DNA of 26,077 nt, from positions 1 to 26,077 of the forward strand of contig JBGURX010000042.1 in NCBI GenBank assembly GCA_045132235.1, written 5' to 3'. The notes under the pieces are model-generated. The model saw only the letters and a program-made list of their open reading frames with translations. It was not told the DNA's origin and searched no databases. Shown here one piece after another: positions 1-7,429 of the stretch. The translations under genes and the position numbers were made by a program. Source of the stretch: UBA1756 sp045132235 (GTDB taxonomy: Bacteria; Bacteroidota; Bacteroidia; Bacteroidales; WCHB1-69). How positions within the stretch are numbered: position 1 is the stretch's first letter; the number at the start of each line of letters is the position of its first letter.

Positions 1-1104
1 GAACATGGCCTGCAGCTGGTTGGCCGCCACACTGGAGATGAAGAAGCCCAACCCCAACATCACCAGCAAATAGACTGCGGTGAGTCCGAAGAGCAGCAAC
101 AGACTGCCTTGTATGTGTATGCCGAACAGCAGGTACATGATGACCAGTCCCACCGCGAACTCCGCCAGTCCGAGAATCCAGAACGGAATCATCTTGCCCA
201 GCAGGAACTGCCACTTCTTGATGGGGGTGACATTGACCTGTTCGATAGTACCCAACTCTTTCTCTCTCACAATGTTAAGAGCCGTTACGTATGCTCCGAT
301 CAAAGTCACAAGGATGATGAGGAGCCCCGGCACGATGAGGTTTTTGTAGTTCATCTGCTCGTTGAACCAATACACATTGGTGGTGACCAACTGGGCCAGC
401 TGCGGGTTCATGGCGCGGGTGACCACCGCCGCCTGCTTGGCGCGCTCCTCCTTTTCCGACTGCTCGGCCTGATACTCCAAAGCCTCCTGCTCCGACTGTG
501 CCCGCTGCATCTGTGCCGTCATACGGCGCTGCATTCCCTGCACACTCTGCACGTCGCCGTCGCCCTGCATCAAGGCCATCTGCGAAGATGATGACGGCGC
601 AAAGAACTCCTTACAATAATCCTCATTCTCAACACTTTGCGGAATACTCTTCGGAGTTTCAGCCGAAAGTGCCATGAAATAATTGCCTAAAACCGTCTGC
701 ACATACTCGCTGCCCAAGCCTGCCTTCACCGTATTGATGGCATTGGCCGTGATATGAATCTTCACCGGCTCCTGCCGCACCAAAGATTTCTCAAAATCGG
801 CCGGAAACTCCACAATGAAATCCACCTTGTCGGCCCGCATCAACGCCTCCGCCTCCTCACGCGACTCCGCAACTCCCTGGTTGACAAAATAATGGGAAGC
901 AGAAAAAGTGGAAAGAATGTCGGTCGTCATGGTGGAACGGTCGTGATCGACAAAAATCACATTCACATTCTTGATTTCATAGTCGGCCGTATAAGGGAAC
1001 AGCAGGAATTCAGCCATCGGAGCCAATATCAGAATCTTCCACAGCAACGAGTTGCGGAAAACCTGAAGAAACTCCTTTTTCACTAACATCAATATCACTC
1101 TCAT
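1..1104 (-). CDS. ABC-2 type exporter permease, second of pair (partial, 3' end outside window)
   Basis: Inner-membrane permease half of an ABC exporter. The frame opens at 1104 and stays open to the window edge (368 codons), so the C-terminus is missing. The protein starts MRVILMLVKKEFLQVFRN, with a first membrane segment around residues 20-37, then a large non-cytoplasmic domain, and a membrane block beginning near residue 238. The cytoplasmic coupling segment REKELGTIEQVNVTPIKK (about 279-296) is typical of YbhS/YbhR/YhhJ-type permeases. Residues about 169-228 form a Gln/Glu/Arg/Ala-rich stretch that reads as a long helix or coiled coil, absent from its paralogue just upstream. It starts 3 bp after the previous stop, with GGAGG ahead of the ATG, so it is translated as the last visible gene of the exporter operon. 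The family call is firm; the substrate is unknown. Confidence 0.88.
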   Translation of the reverse strand, partial: MRVILMLVKKEFLQVFRNSLLWKILILAPMAEFLLFPYTADYEIKNVNVIFVDHDRSTMTTDILSTFSASHYFVNQGVAESREEAEALMRADKVDFIVEFPADFEKSLVRQEPVKIHITANAINTVKAGLGSEYVQTVLGNYFMALSAETPKSIPQSVENEDYCKEFFAPSSSSQMALMQGDGDVQSVQGMQRRMTAQMQRAQSEQEALEYQAEQSEKEERAKQAAVVTRAMNPQLAQLVTTNVYWFNEQMNYKNLIVPGLLIILVTLIGAYVTALNIVREKELGTIEQVNVTPIKKWQFLLGKMIPFWILGLAEFAVGLVIMYLLFGIHIQGSLLLLFGLTAVYLLVMLGLGFFISSVAANQLQAMF

Positions 1105-1107
1105 CGC

Positions 1108-2211
1108 CTACCTCCTTCTGTCTAATCGTGTCATACTAAAGACCATCAACACAACAGCCATTCCAAAAAGAATGACCATGTACAACCATATATCCAAGAA
1201 GCCTGAACCCTTGAGCATCACATCTTTAATGGCAATAATGAACCATTTACCCGGGAAAATATTGGCCAAGATCTGGAAGAAAAATGGCATATTGTCGATG
1301 GGGAAAAGAAAGCCCGACAGCAAGGCCGTGGGCAGGAAAAGTCCCATCATGGTAATCATCATGGCATCCAGCTGCGTCTTGACCATGGCGGAAATGGCCA
1401 TGCCGAACGAAGCCGACGTAAGCATAAAGACTATGCATAAAAATAGCAGAAGCCACACACTCCCGTTGATGGGCATGTGGAACACTACCACGCTGATAAC
1501 GATGATGATAATGGTGGAAATGAAAGAAAGAATCATGTAGGGAATCACCTTGCCGATGACCACATACACCTTCTTGACGGGCGCGATGAGCAGCATCCGC
1601 ATCGTGCCGGTCTCCACCTCGCGCGACAGCGTGATGGAGGACATCAGCGCGGTGACAATGATCATGATGAGGGTGATGATGCCCGGCACAAACATATATA
1701 CGCTGTTGGCCTCCGGATTGTACATCATCTGCGAGGTCAGCTCAATGGCATTCACCGTGCCCTCCGCCGCGTTGTAATCATGCGTGAAATCGTTGAGTAT
1801 CAGCTTCACATAGTTGTTCAAAATGGAGGCGACATTCATATCCGACACGTCGCTGATAATCTGTATGGTGACGAACTTCTCCTCGGTGAGCTGTTCCTCG
1901 AAATGCTGGGGAATGATGATGGCCAGCTTCACATCCTTCTGTTTGAAATCCTCGTCAATCTCCGATTCCGCATTCGGGTACGACACCACCTCAAAGTAGC
2001 CCGAGGCTGTGATCTTCTCCACCAACGCCATCGACTGAGAATCTTTGGAGAGGTCCAGCACCGAAATGCGGGCATGGCTGATGTCCATGCTGATGGTGAA
2101 ACCGAAGAGCAAAACCAGCATGATGGGGATGGCCAGCACGAGAAACAGCGTGATGCGGTCACGGAAAATGTGGGTGAACTCTTTCTTTAAAATTTGTCGC
2201 AACTCCTTCAT
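1108..2211 (-). CDS. ABC-2 type exporter permease, first of pair
   Basis: Inner-membrane permease, 367 residues, with the ABC-2 layout: one membrane helix at about residues 18-40, a large extracytoplasmic domain, then about five helices. The coupling motif SREVETGTMRMLLIAPVKK sits at the start of the second membrane block. I chose the ATG at 2211. A longer frame reaches 2235 but would overlap the upstream ATPase gene; the shorter start has AAAGG about 8 bp upstream, and its N-terminus (MKELRQILKKEFTHIFRD) aligns with that of the next permease (MRVILMLVKKEFLQVFRN). Together with the following gene it should form the heterodimeric membrane core, as YbhS and YbhR do in Escherichia coli. Substrate is not readable from sequence. 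Confidence 0.9.
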   Translation of the reverse strand: MKELRQILKKEFTHIFRDRITLFLVLAIPIMLVLLFGFTISMDISHARISVLDLSKDSQSMALVEKITASGYFEVVSYPNAESEIDEDFKQKDVKLAIIIPQHFEEQLTEEKFVTIQIISDVSDMNVASILNNYVKLILNDFTHDYNAAEGTVNAIELTSQMMYNPEANSVYMFVPGIITLIMIIVTALMSSITLSREVETGTMRMLLIAPVKKVYVVIGKVIPYMILSFISTIIIIVISVVVFHMPINGSVWLLLFLCIVFMLTSASFGMAISAMVKTQLDAMMITMMGLFLPTALLSGFLFPIDNMPFFFQILANIFPGKWFIIAIKDVMLKGSGFLDIWLYMVILFGMAVVLMVFSMTRLDRRR

Positions 2212-2221
2212 AACCAGCCTT

Positions 2222-2977
2222 TCATCGTTGAACAAATTTTACAAAAACTTCCTCAATGGTATTCACCTGCATCCGCTCCTTGAGTTCGGCAGGCGTTCCC
2301 ACCAGCTTCAGCTGGCCGCTTGACATGATGGAGATACGGCCGCAATACTCGGCCTCGTCCATGTAATGCGTGGTCACAAAGATGGTCACCCCCTGCGAGG
2401 CGGCCTCGTAAATCAGGTTCCAGAACTCACGCCGCACGATGGGATCCACGCCGCTGGTGGGCTCGTCCAAGAAAACAATCTGCGGACGGTGCAGCATGGC
2501 CGTGGCAAAAGCCAGCTTCTGCTTCCACCCCAACGGAATGGAATAGACCAGCGTTTTTGCCTTGTCTTCCAACTCCAACATCCTCAAACTGGAATAGATA
2601 CGCTCTTTCAACTCCTTGCGGGGAATGCCATAGATTGTGCCAAAAAGCTGCATATTCTCGAAGACAGAGAGGTCGTCGTAGAGCGAAAACTTCTGGCTCA
2701 TGTAGCCGATGTTGCGCTTGATGAACTTCGACTGCGTCTGCAGGTCATAGCCGGCGATAAGGGCGGTGCCTTCGGTGGGCTGTAGCAGTCCGCACAGCAT
2801 ACGGATGGCGGTGGTCTTCCCTGCCCCGTTGGCCCCCAAGAAACCGAAAATCTCGCCTTTTTTCACCGAGAAGGTGATGTGGTCAACGGCCGTAAAATCC
2901 CCAAAGCGTCGGGTAAGTCCCTTCACATCAATGGAGTATGGCGTTTCCACCGGTGTCGTTGGCTTGAAGATTTTCAT
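2222..2977 (-). CDS. ABC exporter ATPase, second nucleotide-binding subunit (degenerate signature)
   Basis: Cytoplasmic ATPase of 251 residues. Walker A is GANGAGKTT (48-56), the Q-loop region is GYMSQKFSLY with the Gln present, Walker B is IVFLDEP (167-173) with catalytic Glu, and the switch His is His204 in TTHYMDEA. The signature motif is not LSGGQ: the position reads SIPLGWKQ (146-153). From memory this matches the C-terminal half of E. coli YbhF, where both ATPase domains are fused in one protein; here they are separate genes 2 bp apart in different frames. The start at 2977 has AAAAGGA upstream. The gene overlaps no neighbour once the permease start at 2211 is used. It should pair with the ATPase encoded just upstream. 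Confidence 0.92.
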   Translation of the reverse strand: MKIFKPTTPVETPYSIDVKGLTRRFGDFTAVDHITFSVKKGEIFGFLGANGAGKTTAIRMLCGLLQPTEGTALIAGYDLQTQSKFIKRNIGYMSQKFSLYDDLSVFENMQLFGTIYGIPRKELKERIYSSLRMLELEDKAKTLVYSIPLGWKQKLAFATAMLHRPQIVFLDEPTSGVDPIVRREFWNLIYEAASQGVTIFVTTHYMDEAEYCGRISIMSSGQLKLVGTPAELKERMQVNTIEEVFVKFVQR

Positions 2978-2979
2978 AA

Positions 2980-3894
2980 TCAGTTTCCTTTTACAATTTC
3001 AATAAAACAGTCTTCGATATTGGGTTCGATGGGGAGAAGGTTGTCGTAAGCGATGGCGTTTTCTTTGAGATAGGCCTCAAAAACAGGCAGAACCGTCTGT
3101 AGCGGCTCGTAGAAGATGACGTGCAGATTTTCGCCGTAGGGGTAGAAAGTGCAGTGGATGGGACATTTCTCCATGGTTTTCAGCAACTTGAAGATGTCGT
3201 TGCAGCGCAGGGTGACGAGGTGGCCGCTGAAGTCGCTGATGATTTTCTGCGGCGGGTCCATGCGGATGATGCGGCCTTCTTGGAGCAAGGCGATGCGGTC
3301 GCAGAGGGTGGCTTCGTCCATGTAGGGGGTGGAGACCACCACGGAGATGCCCTGCTGCTTGATGGTACGCAGAATTTCCCAGAACTCCTTGCGCGAGACG
3401 GGGTCCACACCGGTGGTGGGTTCGTCGAGGAAAAGCAGTACCGGCTTGTGTATCAGGGCGCAACAAAGCGCGAGTTTCTGCTTCATGCCGCCGGACAGCT
3501 TGCCGGCGAAACGGTTCTTGAAGGGCTCGATCTGCGACCAGATGGAGGCGATGAGCGGCATATTCTCCTTGATGGAGCTTTGGTACATAGTGGCGAAAAA
3601 CACGAGGTTCTCCTCCACGGTAAGGTCGGGATAGAGGGAGAATGTACCCGGCAGATAGCCGATATGACGGCGGATTTCAAGGTACTGGGTACGCACGTTG
3701 CAGCCTAAAACCGTTGCTTCACCAGAATCGGGCAACAGCAAGGTAGTGAGAATGTTGAACAGCGTGGACTTGCCTGCACCATCGGGACCTACAACGCCGA
3801 ACACCTCCGAGTCGCTGACCTCAAAACTGATGTCGCGGAGCGCTTGGACCTTGCCATACGACTTTTCCAGATGGGAGACACTGATGACCGACAT
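2980..3894 (-). CDS. ABC exporter ATPase, first nucleotide-binding subunit (altered Q- and H-loops)
   Basis: Cytoplasmic ATPase of 304 residues. Walker A is GPDGAGKST (36-44), the signature LSGGMKQ (133-139) is canonical, and Walker B is LLFLDEP (153-159). The Q-loop reads GYLPGTFSLY, with Gly83 where Gln is expected, and the H-loop reads STPYMDEA, with Pro190 in place of the switch His. About 90 residues follow the ATPase core (from roughly 215), an extension expected of the YbhF N-terminal half or of DrrA-like exporters. It lies 3 bp after the HlyD-like gene and 2 bp before the second ATPase, so the five genes form one tightly packed operon. The pair probably acts as an asymmetric heterodimer with one good ATP site. 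Confidence 0.92.
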   Translation of the reverse strand: MSVISVSHLEKSYGKVQALRDISFEVSDSEVFGVVGPDGAGKSTLFNILTTLLLPDSGEATVLGCNVRTQYLEIRRHIGYLPGTFSLYPDLTVEENLVFFATMYQSSIKENMPLIASIWSQIEPFKNRFAGKLSGGMKQKLALCCALIHKPVLLFLDEPTTGVDPVSRKEFWEILRTIKQQGISVVVSTPYMDEATLCDRIALLQEGRIIRMDPPQKIISDFSGHLVTLRCNDIFKLLKTMEKCPIHCTFYPYGENLHVIFYEPLQTVLPVFEAYLKENAIAYDNLLPIEPNIEDCFIEIVKGN

Positions 3895-3897
3895 CGC

Positions 3898-4821
3898 CTA
3901 TTTCTTGAAAACCACATCGCCCGGCATGCCGATCTTGGCGGTGCCGTCGTTCTTGAAGCTGATTTTCACCGCATACACCATGTTGGCGCGCTCCTTCTTC
4001 GTCACAATCATCTTGGGGGTGAACTCGGCCTTGTCGGAAATCCAGCTCACTTTGCCCTTCATCACACGGTCTTTTCCACTTTCCGTATCAATGTGAATGT
4101 CAGCACTTTGTCCAACTTTAATAGTAGAAAGCTGATCCTCGGTGACATACACCTTGATGGACATGTTGGTAATGTCGGCAATCTTGAAGAGCGGCTTGCC
4201 GGGATAGGCCAGCTCGTTGGGCTCAATGTATTTTTTCAGCACAGTGCCGGTGATGGGCGCAGTGATTTTGCACTTGTCGAGGCCGTTCTGGAGGCGGGCC
4301 ATCTGGATGCGCATGGCCTCCACGTTTTCGAGGATGGCGGCCGACTGGGTACCGAGGGTGGACTTGGTGGCGGCAATCTGGCTTTTCAGGATCTTAATCT
4401 GGGCATCCACATCATCCAACTGCTTGGTAGTGGCGGCGTTGGCATCCACAAGAGTGGCCACACGGTTGCGCTCGCGCTCCATGGTCTGCAGCTGAGCTTG
4501 CAGCGTGTTCAGCTGCGACGGAATGTCGGGGCGGCTGGCCATGGTGGCGCGGATTTTCACCTCCAGCTGCTGGATTTGCAGCGCAAGGTCCATCGTATCG
4601 GTATAGCCGAGCAGGTCGCCGGCCTGATAGGTTTTGCCCTCCTGCACGTCAAACTCCAACAATTTCCCGTTGCTTTCAGCGGAAACGATGATTTCTGTAG
4701 CATAAAAAACGCCGTGGGCATCCGCCTCCTCGTCATCATTGCCACACGAGACGCAAAAACAGGCAGTAGCAGCGCACATCAGCGCCAAAAACAGACGTTT
4801 TCCAACATAGAATCTCTTCAT
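3898..4821 (-). CDS. HlyD/MFP-family periplasmic adaptor, predicted lipoprotein
   Basis: Adaptor linking an inner-membrane exporter to an outer-membrane channel; 307 residues. The N-terminus is a basic, hydrophobic signal ending in a lipobox-like VSC-G, so Cys26 is probably lipidated. The acidic run NDDEEAD follows at once. A biotinyl-lipoyl-like strand region (about 40-72, containing NGKLLEFDVQEGKTYQAGDL) leads into a helical hairpin (about 80-165), then returns to lipoyl (CKITAPITGTVLKKYI) and beta-barrel parts, as in YbhG/HlyD. First gene of the operon, matching the ybhG-F-S-R order of E. coli. No outer-membrane factor gene is visible in the window, so a TolC-like partner must be encoded elsewhere. 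Confidence 0.9.
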   Translation of the reverse strand: MKRFYVGKRLFLALMCAATACFCVSCGNDDEEADAHGVFYATEIIVSAESNGKLLEFDVQEGKTYQAGDLLGYTDTMDLALQIQQLEVKIRATMASRPDIPSQLNTLQAQLQTMERERNRVATLVDANAATTKQLDDVDAQIKILKSQIAATKSTLGTQSAAILENVEAMRIQMARLQNGLDKCKITAPITGTVLKKYIEPNELAYPGKPLFKIADITNMSIKVYVTEDQLSTIKVGQSADIHIDTESGKDRVMKGKVSWISDKAEFTPKMIVTKKERANMVYAVKISFKNDGTAKIGMPGDVVFKK

Positions 4822-4886
4822 AACACTCTCTAAATTATTATGAGATAATGGATTGAATGAGCACCTTGCAAATCAGCAAGATGATG

Positions 4887-4894
4887 CAAAAGTA
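4887..4894 (-). promoter_or_regulatory. -7 promoter element of the ABC exporter operon
   Basis: TACTTTTG on the minus strand fits the Bacteroidota TAnnTTTG -7 element. It lies 66 bp upstream of the adaptor start, giving a leader of about 60 nt. No better match lies between it and the gene. Confidence 0.6.
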
Positions 4895-5189
4895 ATAAAA
4901 ATTCACATCACAAGCCCATGCCGAAATGAAAAATTTTTCATCCGAGTGTTTTTGCGGAAAACCATGTCCATTTCTCCGAAAAATAACGGTGGCAACTCCC
5001 CTATCCTCTCCCTAACTCTGCCATATTTTGATAAAGAGAAGGGTGTTTTTATTTATAGTAACGATTTAATAAAATTATACAACAAATTAATTATAAAATA
5101 TTTAATGAATATTTCATAAAATTAAAGAACATCATTTTTCTCTCCAAAATATTTTTTTATCAATAAGGAAAACGAAAAGAGAAAAAGTG
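4895..5189. other. AT-rich gene-free intergenic stretch
   Basis: This stretch separates the exporter operon from the initiator tRNA. It becomes very AT-rich towards the right end. An 88-codon open frame across it has no promoter, ribosome site or recognisable protein character. I see no repeat, RNA gene or conserved motif in it apart from the flanking promoters. Confidence 0.5.
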
Positions 5190-5197
5190 TAATTTTG
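5190..5197 (+). promoter_or_regulatory. -7 promoter element of initiator tRNA
   Basis: TAATTTTG matches TAnnTTTG and sits 10 bp before the tRNA 5' end, followed by the GCAAC-type downstream bases common to promoters in this window. Confidence 0.65.
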
Positions 5198-5207
5198 CAA
5201 CTCCAAT

Positions 5208-5279
<72 letters not shown>

Positions 5280-5284
5280 CTCCA

Positions 5285-5316
5285 AGAGGCTTCAACCAGT
5301 TGAAGCCTCTTTTTTT
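5285..5316 (+). terminator. Intrinsic terminator of initiator tRNA
   Basis: An 11-bp perfect stem (AGAGGCTTCAA with its complement) around a 4-nt loop CCAG, followed by a T run to 5316. It begins 6 bp after the tRNA. Confidence 0.92.
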
Positions 5317-5421
5317 ATCCCATCTCCCCCACCCTTATCCCCAATACAAAATCATGCCATTCCGTTGCAAACATTGTATGCAACAGGGCAACAACATTGC
5401 TCATACAGGGAAAAAAGATCC

Positions 5422-7281
5422 TTAGAACTGGAAGTAGATAAACGGCTGCAGGTCGGCGGTGACAAACTGGTACAGCACGAAAACGGCCGCCACAACCACC
5501 ATCACCAGCACCCACATCGGCAAGACTGCGAAATTGTAGCGATACCAACGCTTCCAGCGGTCTGGCAGCCAGTGAATCACCATTCCCACAAAGAACATGA
5601 TGAACACATACTTATACGCCGCCATGATGTCGGGGATAAGCGAGAAGTCCCAGTGACTGCCAATCTGCGCCACCATCGACTTGGCTGTGTTCCAAGCAGT
5701 TTCGTTGGCCGTAGCGGGATCGAGGTTGGAACCAGAGCGGAAGAAAAGACGCGTGAAGGAGATGAAAACGAAGGTCTGCGCGATGCCCCATGCTTTGTCA
5801 AGCCACCCCACGTATGTCTTCCTGAAAATGATTGCTCCCAGCTGTTTCACCAGCGTACCCGCACAGATACAGCCGGTCCACACGCTGCCAATCCACAGCA
5901 ACGGACTGGGAAAGAAGTAGGTACACACCGCGAAAGCGCCGAAAACCAGCGTTACCAACATACTGCGCACAGGGAGCGACATCCGCTTCCAGAAGCGATA
6001 AACGAGGATTCCCAGGCCGTTGAGTCCGCCCCAAATCATGAAGTTCCAGCTGGCGCCGTGCCAGAGTCCGCCCAGCAGCATGGTATTCATATTGTTGATG
6101 TTGGTGCTGATCTCTTTCCGACTTTTCTTCCAGAAGATGGCCAAAAGTCCCAGCACCAGTGCGATGCCTCCCAGCACGCAGGCCAGCACCCAGCTGCCCG
6201 TCAGCAGCACCGCCACCACGCACACCGCCACAATGATGATGAATGTGGCCGGCGTGGCATTGCGGTTGCCGCCCATCGGAATATACAAATAGTCTTTCAG
6301 CCAGTTGGACAGCGATATATGCCAGCGCTTCCAGAAGTTGCCGGCATTGGTAGCCTTATAGGGCGAGTTGAAGTTCAGCGGGAGGTAGAAGCCCATCAGC
6401 ATGGCCACGCCGATAGCGATGTCGGTATAGCCCGAAAAGTCGGCATACACCTGCAGCGAATAGATGAACAACGCCGACAGGTTTTCAAACGGCGTGAAAA
6501 GATGCGGATTGTCGAACACGCGGTCCACGAAATTCACGGCAAGGTAGTCGCTCATGATGATTTTCTTGGCCAGACCGTTCAAAATCCAGAACACAGCAAT
6601 GCCAAACTGGCGGCGCGACAGGAAGAACTTCTTGTAGAGCTGCGGCACGAACTGGTCGGCACGGATGATAGGTCCCGCCACTAAGCCCGGGAAAAAGCTG
6701 ACATAGAAGCCAAAGTCGAGAATGTTGTGGATGGCTTGGCACTTGCGGCGGTAAACATCCACCAAATAACTGATACTCTGGAAAGTATAGAAGGAAATAC
6801 CGACCGGCAGCAAAATCTTGCTGGCATCGAAATAGTTCTTTCCAGCCAGCTCGTTGGTCCACAGCGCGAACCAGTTCACCACTTTCAAATCACTATGTAA
6901 CAGTGTATTATAGGAATCAGTAAAGAAGTAGGCATACTTAAAATAGAAAAGGACCAGCAGGTTGAGCGTCACGCCCACAATCATCCACATCTTACGCACC
7001 CCTTGCCGCTGCGACTTTTCCGTCCATTTTCCTATAAAAAATCCATATAAAGTTGTCAGTATCAGAATGATGACAAAAAGTCCAGACGTTTTATAATAGA
7101 AAAAAAGACTGACAAAGAAAAGGAAGGCATTGCGCAGCAGGCAGCGGTTCCGGGTGAGGGAAAAGACGGCGAAGACCAATGCGAAGAAGGCCCAGAAGTA
7201 GAACTGGGTGAAGAGAAGCGGATACTTTTCATCAAAAGAAAAGATATTGGTGAAGAAGATTCGGATGTTCTCTAAGTTCAT
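5422..7281 (-). CDS. MBOAT-family membrane O-acyltransferase (AlgI/DltB/PatA-like)
   Basis: Multi-pass membrane enzyme, 619 residues from the chosen start, of the type that moves acyl groups (usually acetyl) across the membrane onto surface polysaccharide or other acceptors. Landmarks are PLLFTQFYFW near the N-terminus, LPVGISFYTFQSISYLVDVYR (about 158-178), GPIIRADQF (203-211), DFSGYTDIAIG (281-291), FWKRWHISLSNWLKDYLYIP with His321, and LLGGLWHGASWN with the family-defining His408. The longest open frame begins at 7389, but the promoter element at 7319-7326 lies inside that extension. The ATG at 7281 lies 38 bp downstream of it, and the protein then begins MNLENIRIFFTNIFSFDEKYP as family members do. 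A hydrophobic block at about 341-395 is an apparent insertion. No AlgJ/AlgX-like or DltA/DltD-like partner is adjacent, so the acceptor is unknown. Confidence 0.88.
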   Translation of the reverse strand: MNLENIRIFFTNIFSFDEKYPLLFTQFYFWAFFALVFAVFSLTRNRCLLRNAFLFFVSLFFYYKTSGLFVIILILTTLYGFFIGKWTEKSQRQGVRKMWMIVGVTLNLLVLFYFKYAYFFTDSYNTLLHSDLKVVNWFALWTNELAGKNYFDASKILLPVGISFYTFQSISYLVDVYRRKCQAIHNILDFGFYVSFFPGLVAGPIIRADQFVPQLYKKFFLSRRQFGIAVFWILNGLAKKIIMSDYLAVNFVDRVFDNPHLFTPFENLSALFIYSLQVYADFSGYTDIAIGVAMLMGFYLPLNFNSPYKATNAGNFWKRWHISLSNWLKDYLYIPMGGNRNATPATFIIIVAVCVVAVLLTGSWVLACVLGGIALVLGLLAIFWKKSRKEISTNINNMNTMLLGGLWHGASWNFMIWGGLNGLGILVYRFWKRMSLPVRSMLVTLVFGAFAVCTYFFPSPLLWIGSVWTGCICAGTLVKQLGAIIFRKTYVGWLDKAWGIAQTFVFISFTRLFFRSGSNLDPATANETAWNTAKSMVAQIGSHWDFSLIPDIMAAYKYVFIMFFVGMVIHWLPDRWKRWYRYNFAVLPMWVLVMVVVAAVFVLYQFVTADLQPFIYFQF

Positions 7282-7318
7282 CGTTACGGTGTCTGCTGCA
7301 GGTCTAAAAATGAAGCGG

Positions 7319-7326
7319 CAAAAATA
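7319..7326 (-). promoter_or_regulatory. -7 promoter element of the MBOAT gene
   Basis: TATTTTTG on the minus strand, in the context GTTGTATTTTTGC that recurs at several promoters in this window. It predicts a leader of about 30 nt before the ATG at 7281 and rules out the longer reading frame. Confidence 0.72.
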
Positions 7327-7372
7327 CAACATTTTCCGCAAGCCTCGTGGGGCGAAATTCAAAAAAAAGATG

Positions 7373-7380
7373 TACTTTTG
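7373..7380 (+). promoter_or_regulatory. -7 promoter element of EF-G
   Basis: TACTTTTG followed by GC, 50 bp before the EF-G start. It points away from the MBOAT promoter, so the 148-bp gap is a divergent promoter region. Confidence 0.65.
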
Positions 7381-7429
7381 CATCGTCATTTTTCCAATTA
7401 CAAATCATTGAAAAATAATTAATTAAATA

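Noticed and set aside
2977..2980. Frameshift splitting one YbhF-like gene into two ATPases
   Set aside because: The upstream gene ends with a proper stop after a complete domain, the downstream one has its own ribosome-site-like AAAAGGA and ATG, and both are full-length; separate genes are more likely than a broken fusion.
3844..4833. 329-codon frame antisense to the HlyD-like gene
   Set aside because: Composition is that of a shadow frame; the opposite strand encodes a clear adaptor.
4853..5119. 88-codon plus-strand frame in the AT-rich gap
   Set aside because: It begins among the exporter promoter bases on the other strand, has no ribosome site or promoter, and low-complexity composition.
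5365..6684. 439-codon frame antisense to the MBOAT gene
   Set aside because: His/Gln/Arg-rich shadow of a GC-rich coding region; the opposite strand has clear membrane-protein motifs and a promoter.
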